Below, piece after piece: positions 55,887-64,000 of a stretch of DNA of 64,000 bases. The DNA lies in assembly GCA_041395725.1 (NCBI GenBank), contig JAWKZW010000001.1:2480001-2544000 (forward strand), read 5' to 3'. How positions within the stretch are numbered: the first letter of the stretch is position 1; each line of letters opens with the position of its first letter. The position numbers were made by a program, and so were the translations under genes. This DNA is from Gammaproteobacteria bacterium. Its GTDB lineage: Bacteria > Pseudomonadota > Gammaproteobacteria > Pseudomonadales > Pseudohongiellaceae. The notes under the pieces are model-generated. The model searched no databases. It was not told the DNA's origin and saw only the letters and a list, made by a program, of their open reading frames with translations.

Positions 55887-56788
55887 GCCCGGCCTGTTTG
55901 GTTCAGTTGTGGACCAGGTTGGCATTGAGATCATTGTTCCTGGCGGTTCCTGCGTAGATACTCGAGGTACTTTTCCCGCGGCTGGGGTCTGTGTTAGAAG
56001 TTCGGGGAATACCTTCGACGCTTCGAAGGTGTGGCAACCACTCAGAGGAATTACCGTTGAACATACACGCTACTTTAACCTTGATAGATTGCATACATTC
56101 ATTGGGTATCGAACTCCCAACGTAACTGAATTCGGTTTTAGGTATCAACAATGCACTGTGTGAGGAAGCGGGTCAAATTCCCGCTGATGTTCAAGCATAA
56201 ATGTGCCAAAAATAAATACCTTATTTTTTTCAGTAAGTTATAATCTTCGGCTATCATGAAAGAGCGCTGACCGGTAAATAAGTTTGACACACCTGGATTT
56301 CCGCTGGATGCTGTCATCGACTGGTCTACGGTACTGATCTTTCTGTTGACTCAAGGCTTGGAAAAGCCGGGTTTGTGCGGTATTAGTGTATCGCGGATCT
56401 CGTGAAAGTGTTGCCTGTACTCAGCTGAAGCGACACCGGGAAGGGATTGTCCAAATTCGCTCATACAAGGCCAGGCCAAATTTGGCATTGGAGGGCTAGG
56501 GGTAAATGACATGTTACCTGGCCTGCTCAAATCCTTAGTGTGTGGGCTATATCGTGTCACTAAAGAAGCGCGAGTTATTATTGACTCAAACGGTAATCAC
56601 TTCTAAATTGGTGCCATCTGATTTTAACTATGACACATCTCTGGATCATGTCTCTAGGTATCGCCAGAATTGGCTGCGTTTCAATTAGCGAACATTGGTG
56701 CACTGCGACTCGAATGGAATCGTGCCCCTCCCTTCAAAAGATAAGTGAACGTTTATTTGACTTTATGTGTGAGTAGGAGCTTTTTGCT

Positions 56789-58192
56789 TTGGTGCAGCGA
56801 CACTACATATTCAAGGAACAAAGCAACTCCCAAGCAGTCTTTTACCGGCTTGTTGATCTATTGCTTTTGCAGGCTACATTGCTACTCACCGCTTATGCAT
56901 ACGGAGTTCCATTTTCCTTTCAGTACCTGACGGTTGTTTTACTTGCTGCGATTGTCTATTTCTTTATTGCCGAATCGTCTCATTTGTACCGGGACTGGCG
57001 GCCGGGTTATTTCAAGCCGATCATTTTTTACTCATCACTCGCCTGGATAGGAGCAGTGCTGGTAGTGTTGGCTTACCTGTTTCTTTCCAAAACCAGCGAG
57101 CTATACTCTCGTGTAGTGCTTACTGCCTGGTTTGTACTCTGTCCGGTAGCCCTTGTTAGCTGGCGGTTGACCGTCCGGAAAGTCTTGCGTAGTTTACGAA
57201 GGCGAGGTATCAATACTCGCTCGGTAGCAGTGATTGGTGCCACAGGTAGTTGTGACAGATTGGTTCTGGAAATTGATTCCAAGCCTGAACTGGGCTTTCG
57301 TCTGATAGGTATTTTCGATGACAGAGACTCAAGCCGGTTGGACACTGTTTATGAAGATAGACTTGTTGGGAGCCTTGAAGATTGTATCTTCAGAGCCAGG
57401 AACAATGAATTTTACGCAATTTTTATTGTTTTGCCTCTTACGGCGGCTGAACGAATAAAAGATATTATTACCAGGCTCGGAGATACAACCGCCAGCGTAC
57501 AGGTAGTACCAGATTTGTTTTTTCACAGTTTGATGAGCGCGTCATTGAAGAACGTTGGCCAATTGCAGACGATCAGTTTGTATGAGAACCCTGTGACGGG
57601 GGCAAGTGCGATGTTAAAAAGGGCTGAAGACATTGTGCTTTCCATAGTCGCGCTCTTGTTTTTCGGATTTCCTATGTTAATCATTGCTCTCTTGATAAAA
57701 ACAACATCTAAAGGTCCGGTTTTCTTTTCGCAGGACCGCTATGGCGCAGGCGGACGGAAAATAAAGGTAACGAAATTTCGCACCATGTGTGTGATGGAAA
57801 ACGACAACGAAATCAAGCAAGCAGTAAGAAACGACCCACGAGTAACCCGTATAGGTGCATTCTTAAGAAGAACCTCTTTAGACGAACTTCCCCAGTTTTT
57901 CAATGTGCTCAAAGGCGACATGTCCGTGATCGGGCCTCGTCCCCATGCGATAGCCCACAACGAGGAATACAGAAACCAGATAGATTTTTATATGGTTCGT
58001 CACAAAATAAAGCCAGGGATCACCGGCTGGGCGCAAGTTAACGGCTGGCGCGGTGAAACAGATACTCTTGACAAAATGCAGCAGCGGATCGCGCATGACC
58101 TGGATTATATCCGGAACTGGTCACTTTGGATGGACTTTAAAATCGTTGTATTCACCATAATGTATGCTTTCAGGGATAGAAACGCCTACTGA
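56789..58192 (+). CDS. WcaJ-type undecaprenyl-phosphate sugar phosphotransferase
   Basis: 467 residues of the polyprenyl-phosphate hexose-1-phosphate transferase family, which starts EPS repeat-unit synthesis by linking the first sugar phosphate to undecaprenyl phosphate. The N-terminal half has four TM helices and a CoA-binding-like Rossmann segment (SVAVIGATGSCDRLVLEI). The catalytic C-terminal domain shows KRAEDIVLSIVALLFFG (membrane re-entrant helix), GPVFFSQDRYGAGGRKI, KFRTMCVME, RRTSLDELPQFFNVLKG and IGPRPHAIAHNEEY, all diagnostic. The start is TTG 56789 (TAGGAG 9 bp upstream) or GTG 56792. It stands first in a plus-strand set with ugd. Confidence 0.94.
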   Translation: MVQRHYIFKEQSNSQAVFYRLVDLLLLQATLLLTAYAYGVPFSFQYLTVVLLAAIVYFFIAESSHLYRDWRPGYFKPIIFYSSLAWIGAVLVVLAYLFLSKTSELYSRVVLTAWFVLCPVALVSWRLTVRKVLRSLRRRGINTRSVAVIGATGSCDRLVLEIDSKPELGFRLIGIFDDRDSSRLDTVYEDRLVGSLEDCIFRARNNEFYAIFIVLPLTAAERIKDIITRLGDTTASVQVVPDLFFHSLMSASLKNVGQLQTISLYENPVTGASAMLKRAEDIVLSIVALLFFGFPMLIIALLIKTTSKGPVFFSQDRYGAGGRKIKVTKFRTMCVMENDNEIKQAVRNDPRVTRIGAFLRRTSLDELPQFFNVLKGDMSVIGPRPHAIAHNEEYRNQIDFYMVRHKIKPGITGWAQVNGWRGETDTLDKMQQRIAHDLDYIRNWSLWMDFKIVVFTIMYAFRDRNAY

Positions 58193-58208
58193 ATATAAAT
58201 ACGGTATA

Positions 58209-58237
58209 ACCGACGGTTAGTTAACTGTCGTTTCTCC
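58209..58237 (+). terminator. Possible weak terminator after WcaJ-like gene
   Basis: CGACGGTTAGTTAACTGTCG forms an 8-bp stem (one G-T pair) with a 4-base loop, followed by TTTCTCC. The T-run is short, so termination would be partial and ugd may be read through. Confidence 0.3.
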
Positions 58238-58326
58238 GCTTGGTTTATCGAGTAATGGACCTTGATAGATTAATTACACACGAATATTTACTTAACTAAA
58301 TCCCCCTCAACAGCGATAACAAACTA

Positions 58327-59664
58327 ATGAAAGTCAGTATATTTGGTACAGGTTATGTGGGCTTGGTGACCGGCTCCTGCTTGGCGGAAGTGGGCCACCA
58401 CGTGGAATGCGTCGACATTGATGTCAATAAAATTGAGCTTTTGAAACAAGGGCATATCCCAATTTACGAGCCTGGTCTGAAGAATTTGGTGGATTCAAAT
58501 GTTGCGGCAGGCAATTTAACTTTCACTAGCGATGCAGTTTCGGCAGTAAAACAAAGCAACTTAATTATTATTGCTGTAGGGACCCCACCGAATGAGGATG
58601 GTTCGGCTGATCTTCAACAGGTTCTCGTCGTAGCATCATGTATTGGCGCTCAAATGCAGGATCACAAATTTGTCGTTACCAAGTCCACTGTCCCAGTCGG
58701 GACCGCGGATAAAGTTTCATCAGTCATCGAAGATGAGCTCCGAAAGCGGGGTGTATCGATAACCTATGATGTGATTAGCAATCCTGAATTTCTCAAGGAA
58801 GGGGCCGCAGTTTCTGACTGCATGAGGCCGGACCGGATTATCGTCGGCGCGGAAGGCGTGCGAGCCATAGAAGTGATGCGTGAACTCTACGAACCTTTTA
58901 ACAGGAATCATGACAAATTACTTGTCATGGATAAACGCTCAGCCGAGTTAACGAAATACGCTGCCAATTGCATGCTGGCTACAAAAATAAGTTTCATGAA
59001 TGAAATGGCGAATATTGCAGAGAAGTTAGGTGCGGACATCGAAAAGGTGCGGGTAGGAATCGGTTCAGATCCTCGAATAGGATATCACTTTATTTATCCC
59101 GGCTGTGGCTTTGGAGGTTCCTGTTTTCCTAAAGACATTCGCGCCTTGATTAATTCCGCTCGAGAGATCAATTACGAATCAAAAATATTGAACGCCGTAG
59201 AGGAAGTGAATAATGCACAAAAAGGAAAGTTACTCGATATTATATCTGCCCACTACAAAGGTGAACTAGGAGGGAGGACTTTTGCGGTCTGGGGGCTCGC
59301 GTTTAAGCCGAATACTAATGACATGCGTGACGCTCCTAGTCGTGTGTTGATTGAGGGGTTACTTTCTTGTGGCGCCCGAATTCAGGCGTTTGATCCCGAA
59401 GCCATGGAAGAAGCCAAGAAAATATATGGAGACTGCGAGGGATTCGTTCTTTCATCAACCAAGGATGAATCAATAAAAAGCGCTGATGCATTGGTTATCT
59501 GCACGGAATGGCAAAATTTCAGGGCGCCCGATTTTGACTCCATAAAGAATGAACTTAAAGAAGCGGTTATTTTCGATGGCAGGAATTTGTTTGAACCTGC
59601 GAAAATGGAAGCCGCCGAAATAGCCTACTATGCCATCGGACGTGGGTTGGCCGTTTCAAGCTAG
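58327..59664 (+). CDS. ugd: UDP-glucose 6-dehydrogenase
   Basis: 445 residues. The cytoplasmic enzyme oxidises UDP-glucose to UDP-glucuronate with two NAD+, so the polymer probably contains uronic acid or a derivative. Seen: the N-terminal Rossmann motif FGTGYVGLVTGSCLAEVGH, AVGTPPNEDGSADL, VTKSTVPVGT, NPEFLKEGAAVSDC, the catalytic Cys in GCGFGGSCFPKD, and the C-terminal domain with VWGLAFKPNTNDMRDAPS. Length is normal. No strong ribosome binding site is visible before the ATG. It lies 134 bp after the WcaJ-like gene. Confidence 0.96.
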   Translation: MKVSIFGTGYVGLVTGSCLAEVGHHVECVDIDVNKIELLKQGHIPIYEPGLKNLVDSNVAAGNLTFTSDAVSAVKQSNLIIIAVGTPPNEDGSADLQQVLVVASCIGAQMQDHKFVVTKSTVPVGTADKVSSVIEDELRKRGVSITYDVISNPEFLKEGAAVSDCMRPDRIIVGAEGVRAIEVMRELYEPFNRNHDKLLVMDKRSAELTKYAANCMLATKISFMNEMANIAEKLGADIEKVRVGIGSDPRIGYHFIYPGCGFGGSCFPKDIRALINSAREINYESKILNAVEEVNNAQKGKLLDIISAHYKGELGGRTFAVWGLAFKPNTNDMRDAPSRVLIEGLLSCGARIQAFDPEAMEEAKKIYGDCEGFVLSSTKDESIKSADALVICTEWQNFRAPDFDSIKNELKEAVIFDGRNLFEPAKMEAAEIAYYAIGRGLAVSS

Positions 59665-59978
59665 AATTAGTAGGAAGCGGTGCGGGAGATTTAGCAGTCA
59701 ATGCTGCGTGAACAAAGAAATCAATGATTTGGTCTGTAAAGAGCTAAAAATTCGAGGCGCCTACTGGTAATATACGCCGGGCTTGGCATTCAACCAAATC
59801 AATCCTGTAACACAGGTATTGGGCGAATCGTTGCTCCAGTCATTGGAGAGTGGCTGTGTATATGATTCGGGTATATGGTCTCCTCGCTATGTTTAGAGGC
59901 CTATGATCGCCGCTGGGATCTTTATATCTGTTGCCCTGAAACGCTCCGATTTTACGCAGCAGTTATTCGGAGAAAATC
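59665..59978. other. Intergenic, no gene seen
   Basis: 314 bp between ugd and the next GT4 gene on the plus strand. No protein-like frame, repeat or terminator is apparent. A local promoter for the downstream genes is possible but not identified. Confidence 0.4.
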
Positions 59979-61148
59979 ATGCCGCCTAAACACAGAAGAC
60001 ATCACATGGAAAAGTGCGCAACTGTTAAGAGAGCAGCGGACCGGCGTTTGACTGTTGTTTTCTTTGTTCCCGATCTCTCTGGTGGCGGTGCTGAGAAGAT
60101 GTGCACAGAGTTTTTATCTCTAATCGACGCAAGTCGTTTCCGTCCTATTCTGATCGTCTGTAATAAAGAGGGCAGCAATCTATCAGCAATTCCCTCTACG
60201 GTACCTCTTTATTCGCTACAAAAGAAATCTCGCTTCTCTCTGCCCTTGCTTATATTTCGGTATTCGAAATTGATAAGTCGATTAAAGCCCGACGTGACCA
60301 TCAGCTTTGCATGGTATTGTGACATGATTAATTTGCTGGCCCCGTCGGGGCAAGCGAAAGCAGTTTGCAGTATTCACTGTGTCCCCCGAGAGATACAGAA
60401 AGAGCGTTTTGGTCGTCTAAAATGTTGGATCAGCAGGAAAATGTATCCTCGCGCAGATAAAATATTAACTGTCTCAAAAGCCGTCAAAGAGGAATTTAGT
60501 CAAACCTTTCTATCTCCGCACGCCAGCAATATTACCGTACAGAACAATCCTTTCCCACTGGCAAGAATCAGTGCCCTATCCCAGGCTTACACTCACACCT
60601 GGCCATGCCACACTGGCCGATTAGTTGCCGTCGGGCGTTTAGACTGGGTGAAGGGATTTGACGTCCTGCTGAATGCCTTGGCAACATTGCCCACCCACCA
60701 AGACTGGCATTTGGTATTGTGCGGTACGGGGGATGAGCGCAAAAAATTGACTCAATTGGTCCAACAATTGCGCCTTCAAAATAAAGTCACTTTTGCCGGT
60801 TATCAGGCAAATCCATACCCTATTATCGCCTCTGCTGACGCGCTTATCTGCAGCTCTCGGTTTGAGGCATTTCCAAGCGTGATAGTGGAGGCACTGGCGT
60901 TAGCGACCCCTGTCGTATCATTTGATTGTCCATCGGGTCCGGCAGAGATTCTAAATGGTCAAAACGGCATATTGGTGCCCGATGGTGATCGGAAAGCCTT
61001 GGCCGATGCTGTTCTGAGAATATTGAGTGACGCCACACTCCGCAATACGCTCTCCCAGGCAGGTCCTTTATCCGTGCAACATTTGGATGCCCCTGCTTCA
61101 CTGAACCGATTGGAAGAAACGTTAATCGGCTGCATTCAAAAGTATTGA
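59979..61148 (+). CDS. Glycosyltransferase family 4 (GT-B)
   Basis: 389 residues; GGAGAAA lies 4 bp before the ATG. The acceptor domain begins LTVVFFVPDLSGGGAEKMCTE, typical of GT4 enzymes such as WbnK/PglA relatives, followed by LKPDVTISFAWYCD and DKILTVSKAVKEEF. The donor domain has LVAVGRLDWVKGFDVLLNAL, LVLCGTGDERKKL, VTFAGYQANPYPIIASADAL, CSSRFEAFPSVIVEALALA (E-x7-E) and DCPSGPAEILNGQNGILVPDG, the last common in galactosyl- or N-acetylgalactosaminyl-transferases. It probably adds a sugar to the lipid-linked repeat. It is followed after about 110 bp by the deacetylase gene. Confidence 0.92.
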   Translation: MPPKHRRHHMEKCATVKRAADRRLTVVFFVPDLSGGGAEKMCTEFLSLIDASRFRPILIVCNKEGSNLSAIPSTVPLYSLQKKSRFSLPLLIFRYSKLISRLKPDVTISFAWYCDMINLLAPSGQAKAVCSIHCVPREIQKERFGRLKCWISRKMYPRADKILTVSKAVKEEFSQTFLSPHASNITVQNNPFPLARISALSQAYTHTWPCHTGRLVAVGRLDWVKGFDVLLNALATLPTHQDWHLVLCGTGDERKKLTQLVQQLRLQNKVTFAGYQANPYPIIASADALICSSRFEAFPSVIVEALALATPVVSFDCPSGPAEILNGQNGILVPDGDRKALADAVLRILSDATLRNTLSQAGPLSVQHLDAPASLNRLEETLIGCIQKY

Positions 61149-61258
61149 AATGATAGGCACAGAGCCAATAACATCACACTGAATAGTGTGAATACGCTTA
61201 CAGTTTGATTACACAGGGAAACACAGCTTATTTCCTGCAGCACAGGGCATCAACACGT

Positions 61259-62287
61259 ATGTTTATGATCAAGAAATTATTGAGTCCGATATTGTACTAC
61301 AGTGGTATTTACCGTAAGCAGTGGCAGCGTGCTGCAGAGTCAAGCAATCTGCTGCTGGTTCTAACCTACCATCGCATTGTCGAAACTGAGGCAGACAATG
61401 TAGGCTTGTTCGGTGTGGAACGGGGGATACCCGTTTCAGTTTTTGAGGCACATTTGCGATTCCTGTTGAAACACTTCTCTCCGGTTCATCCAGACGGTAT
61501 TAATGACTTTATTCAATCCGGTACTGGAAATATCGGATTTTTAATTACCTTTGATGATGGGTACGAAGATAACTATTCACTCGCAGCCCCCGTGCTCGAG
61601 AAATATGGCCTGTCAGCCGTTTTTTTTGTCTGCTCGGATTTTCTCGATGTGCCTGACCCGTTTTGGTGGGAGAAAGTCAGCTACATCATAAAGAACACAA
61701 GAAAATCGCAACTGACATTGCCAAGTCCGCTGGACAGCGACAACTCATCGGTTGATGTGGGGACGGAACACCAAAAAATAGACACATATGAACGACTTTG
61801 CGCCCTTATTAAACAGTTGCCCCAGACCCAAGTTGCTGGCGTCATCGACCAGTTGGCAACCCAGGCGGCAGTTGATTTAGCGGACTGTCAGCGCACATTA
61901 CCTCTTATTTCCAAAATACAACTCTGTGACTTGGTGCAACGCGGTTTTGTTGTCGGGGGACATACTGCAACACATGCCAATTTATCATTGATCACAGAAG
62001 AGGAGTCGGACAAGGAAATAGCAAAAGCACTGGATCAGCTTGAAGGAATTATCTCTAGACCCGTTACACTATTTGCCTATCCCTATGGCAACAAAAATGA
62101 AAAGATTAGAGACGAACTGGAATCCCGAGGCATGGCTGGGATTTTCACCTGCGATAAATATATTCATCGGCGTGGCCAATCCGGGCGAGAAATACCACGA
62201 TTTACCCTCCAAAAGCCCTGGTTTTTTGCTTGTGCATATAGTTTTCACAAGGTGCTGGTGCAAACCTTGTCTGCTGGAAAAAAATAA
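61259..62287 (+). CDS. Polysaccharide deacetylase (NodB/CE4)
   Basis: About 342 residues from the ATG at 61259; an upstream TTG at 61205 is less likely. The NodB homology domain shows LVLTYHRIVE, the catalytic Asp/metal site in FLITFDDGYEDNYS, the His pair in VGGHTATHANLSL and a third motif TLFAYPYGNKNEKIRDEL. These residues make the Asp-His-His zinc site of CE4 esterases, which remove N- or O-acetyl groups from glycans. There is no signal peptide, so it may act in the cytoplasm on a precursor or be membrane-associated through its N-terminus. Neighbours are glycosyltransferases, fitting EPS modification. Confidence 0.9.
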   Translation: MFMIKKLLSPILYYSGIYRKQWQRAAESSNLLLVLTYHRIVETEADNVGLFGVERGIPVSVFEAHLRFLLKHFSPVHPDGINDFIQSGTGNIGFLITFDDGYEDNYSLAAPVLEKYGLSAVFFVCSDFLDVPDPFWWEKVSYIIKNTRKSQLTLPSPLDSDNSSVDVGTEHQKIDTYERLCALIKQLPQTQVAGVIDQLATQAAVDLADCQRTLPLISKIQLCDLVQRGFVVGGHTATHANLSLITEEESDKEIAKALDQLEGIISRPVTLFAYPYGNKNEKIRDELESRGMAGIFTCDKYIHRRGQSGREIPRFTLQKPWFFACAYSFHKVLVQTLSAGKK

Positions 62288-62652
62288 TCAGGACAATCAA
62301 CCATGAATTCGGCTTCAAGCGGGCCAGTTTGGCCCTACAGGAATCGACTGTAATCGACCTTAAAGCTCTACCCTCTGAAGGGAACTGCTGTCTCCGGCAA
62401 TGCATTAAGTCGTGGGATTTTGACCTGCAAGCCACAATGACTCGCAATGCCATCTCTTATCAGCTTGATTCGACACCGGGGCATAAAGCATTAGTATAAG
62501 TAACCGAGAGACCGAGCTTTGATGTGGGCCAAACCAGGTGGGCTTTGGTAGAAGTGAAGGTTTGAGGTAGGGCGTATTATTGCCTGGCGGTGTCAATACC
62601 CAGAAGAACACTAATTACGAATCCCAGCATCAGTCTCTGCAATAGCCTCGAG
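62288..62652. other. Convergent intergenic region, no gene seen
   Basis: 365 bp between the plus-strand deacetylase and the minus-strand GT2 gene. Short frames exist but none is protein-like. No good bidirectional terminator was found. Confidence 0.45.
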
Positions 62653-63690
62653 CTAAATCACAGTCAGCTTAATCTCATCAAGATACAAATTATACTGCCT
62701 TTGATAATCTTTCACGAAAAACCACTCGTAAAGTCCGACGATATACCCCGCCAGCGTACCCAAATCCCGGGCTAGTACAATGGCCGTGGCCATAAAGGCA
62801 TAGCGAAGTTTTTTGAGTCCACCATCTACTCTAACAACCTTCCGTAAACCCGTTCTCCAGACGTAGAAGGCGAACAGGGAAACGATTGCGGTTGACTTGA
62901 GCAGCGGTGCGATAGGCATCCACAACAGGCCGATCAATACGAGGAGAAAAATCGCAAATTTTACATAATGCGGCCTCAAATGCCCCGTCCGCGCATGACC
63001 ACGGCTATAGGTGAACAGCTGCTTGAAGAAATCCGGGATATTGGAGCGCATATGGTGATATTGGCGGGCTTCAACAGCAACGTCAAAAGCTGGATCGAAC
63101 GCCTTGAGCTTACGTCCAAATAGATTATCCTCGGAAGCGCGCAGCCAATCGGGCATGCCTTTCAATTTCAGCCACATCGCGCGCGTTATCGAAAAACTCA
63201 ACGCGCCTGGGGTTACGTCTTTCGGCACCTCCTGTAACAATTGAGCAATCGGTAACCTGTCCACCAAGGCTTCCAGGTGGTAGTGTATGCAGGCTACGCA
63301 ATGTTCGAAATCGCTGCGCACACGCGGCAAAAATATGCCACATACATAATCAATATTGCCGTCCCGCTCATAGGCTGCCATCATGTGTTCAACCCAGCAC
63401 GGGTCCACTACATTCCCAAAGTCCAACAAGAGCACTACATCACACTGCGTTTGCGAAACGGCAACATTGCGCCCTGCACCGGCATATACTTTTGGATTGC
63501 CAATCACTTTAACGGACACTCCACGATCAGCATATCGTTCAACCAGCGCGACCGTCTCATCACTCGAGCCCCCGTCTGCCACGATAATCTCATCAGGCAG
63601 GCGTGTTGAGGCAAACACAGAATCAAGGGTCTCAACAACTGAGTCTGCCTCGTTCAGCGCTGGCATGATAAGCGCAGCAGTTTTACGCAT
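62653..63690 (-). CDS. Membrane-associated glycosyltransferase family 2
   Basis: 345 residues. The GT-A domain starts AALIMPALNEADSVVETLDS with EIIVADGGSSDETVALVERY (nucleotide-binding DGGS), AGAGRNVAVSQTQCDVVLLL and FGNVVDPCWVEHM at the metal-binding position, where the usual D-x-D reads D-F-G. SEDNLFGRKLKAF is the E-D acceptor block. Three TM helices follow after residue 225 (FAIFLLVLIGLLWMP, STAIVSLFAFYVW, FMATAIVLARDLG), as in inner-membrane GT2 enzymes of EPS loci. Its ATG lies inside the end of a small upstream frame (overlap of 8 bp), suggesting translational coupling. Confidence 0.9.
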   Translation of the reverse strand: MRKTAALIMPALNEADSVVETLDSVFASTRLPDEIIVADGGSSDETVALVERYADRGVSVKVIGNPKVYAGAGRNVAVSQTQCDVVLLLDFGNVVDPCWVEHMMAAYERDGNIDYVCGIFLPRVRSDFEHCVACIHYHLEALVDRLPIAQLLQEVPKDVTPGALSFSITRAMWLKLKGMPDWLRASEDNLFGRKLKAFDPAFDVAVEARQYHHMRSNIPDFFKQLFTYSRGHARTGHLRPHYVKFAIFLLVLIGLLWMPIAPLLKSTAIVSLFAFYVWRTGLRKVVRVDGGLKKLRYAFMATAIVLARDLGTLAGYIVGLYEWFFVKDYQRQYNLYLDEIKLTVI

Positions 63691-63835
63691 AACGGTAAAC
63701 CTCAGCCATTTCCGGCGCTCGCCTTGTTCGTTTTTTGCTGGTCACCAGTGTATCTTCAGCAATTTCACTTACCATGTCGATAACTGCAAATTCGTACATA
63801 TTCGGCCCTGCCGACCGAAAATGACAGTAAATCAT
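63683..63835 (-). CDS. Small ORF overlapping the GT2 start, possibly a gene tail
   Basis: A 50-residue frame, MIYCHFRSAGPNMYEFAVID then MVSEIAEDTLVTSKKR and on to YRYA, ending 8 bp into the GT2 gene. It is in the same reading frame as the fragment at 63860-64000, separated only by one TAA. It could be a small coupled leader or the remaining C-terminus of that gene after a nonsense change. No family recognised. Confidence 0.35.
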   Translation of the reverse strand: MIYCHFRSAGPNMYEFAVIDMVSEIAEDTLVTSKKRTRRAPEMAEVYRYA

Positions 63836-63859
63836 CGGACGCCGGTTTTGGCACAACTC

Positions 63860-64000
63860 TTATCGTGGTTTGCGTTCGACACACCACAGGTTTTTGACGC
63901 CCATGTTGGATGGCATCATAGTAAAATCCCCAAAAGCATGTATATATTTTACTTCATCACAGTGCAATTGAACCAGAATACTTTGTTCAGACGGAATTTT
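63860..64000 (-). CDS. C-terminal fragment of an unknown protein, 5' end outside window
   Basis: An open frame enters from the right edge and ends with TAA at 63860. It encodes 46 residues, including ILVQLHCDEVKYIHAFGDFT and GVKNLWCVERKPR. The reading frame resumes after the stop in the small ORF at 63683-63835. The composition is protein-like and the strand matches the GT2 gene, so it probably belongs to the same polysaccharide operon. I cannot assign a family. Confidence 0.45.
   Translation of the reverse strand, partial: KIPSEQSILVQLHCDEVKYIHAFGDFTMMPSNMGVKNLWCVERKPR

Larger units (their letters stand above)
55383..56788. other. 1.4-kb intergenic stretch with hairpin and IS remnant
   Basis: No intact gene between the DUF4832-type gene and the WcaJ-like gene. 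Contents: a long imperfect hairpin (55462-55502), an IS66 orf2-like remnant on the minus strand (55715-55886), and a TATAAT at 56239-56244 without a good -35 partner. The rest shows nothing I recognise. Confidence 0.6.

Noticed and set aside
56161..56244. TATAAT plus nearby hairpin as a promoter for the WcaJ-like gene
   Set aside because: The -10 match is perfect but no -35 lies at the right distance and the gene starts about 545 bp later, so support is too thin.
1..64000. tRNA or rRNA genes
   Set aside because: No cloverleaf-like sequence with a GTTC-type T arm and matching acceptor stem, and no rRNA-like conserved block, was noticed; a covariance-model scan was not possible.

Overview
The window looks like chromosomal DNA of a Gram-negative gammaproteobacterium, probably marine or other aquatic. 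Supporting features are a TonB-type outer-membrane receptor, a DeaD helicase with a DbpA-like RNA-binding tail, a cytosolic-carboxypeptidase-type M14 peptidase and a Wza/Wzz/Wzy/Wzx polysaccharide locus. The lineage is inferred from protein style only; there is no rRNA or other marker gene.

Region 1 (1-18.1 kb) is GC-rich by eye and reads as ordinary core or flexible chromosome. It holds the start of a TPR protein running off the left edge, a P-type Ca2+-like ATPase, a TonB-dependent receptor, an M14 carboxypeptidase, an NTF2-like secreted protein, a secreted protein built of short charged repeats, a cold-shock/DUF1294 membrane protein, a DUF6544-like protein, a remnant of an Acg-type nitroreductase, a PQQ beta-propeller dehydrogenase, a secreted cupin, DeaD and a secreted lipase-like hydrolase. 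Non-coding stretches carry short MITE-like repeats ending in GGAACCTCTGAT-type inverted termini and a perfect 31-bp inverted repeat.

Region 2 (18.1-46.2 kb) is visibly poorer in GC, begins at a MITE pair and carries a compact hybrid NRPS-PKS locus. A minus-strand block encodes a 4'-phosphopantetheinyl transferase and a type II thioesterase. A second minus-strand block encodes a sugar-nucleotide epimerase, a WecG/TagA-type transferase, a GT4 glycosyltransferase and a toroid-fold protein. Divergently, two giant genes encode AL-KR-pseudoAsub-T-C-A(Phe)-T (2484 aa) and KS-AT(malonyl)-KR-T-E-C-A(Gly)-T (2978 aa), followed by two overlapping alpha/beta-hydrolase genes with non-serine nucleophile elbows. 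There is no integrated thioesterase. Read colinearly, the line would make hydroxyacyl-Phe-(malonate, beta-hydroxyl)-Gly, that is, a statine-like 4-amino-3-hydroxy-5-phenylpentanoate unit. This prediction is inference. An IS5-family element with a broken transposase closes the block.

Region 3 (46.2-64 kb) is an exopolysaccharide locus. A minus-strand operon runs Wza, BY-kinase-like protein, Wzz, Wzy-like, Wzx-like and GT4. A plus-strand set holds a DUF4832-type secreted protein, a WcaJ-type initiating phosphoglycosyltransferase, UDP-glucose dehydrogenase, GT4 and a polysaccharide deacetylase. A minus-strand GT2 and a gene fragment end the window. Because polysaccharide genes also lie on the other side of the NRPS-PKS genes, the natural-product line sits inside, or was inserted into, a surface-polysaccharide island.
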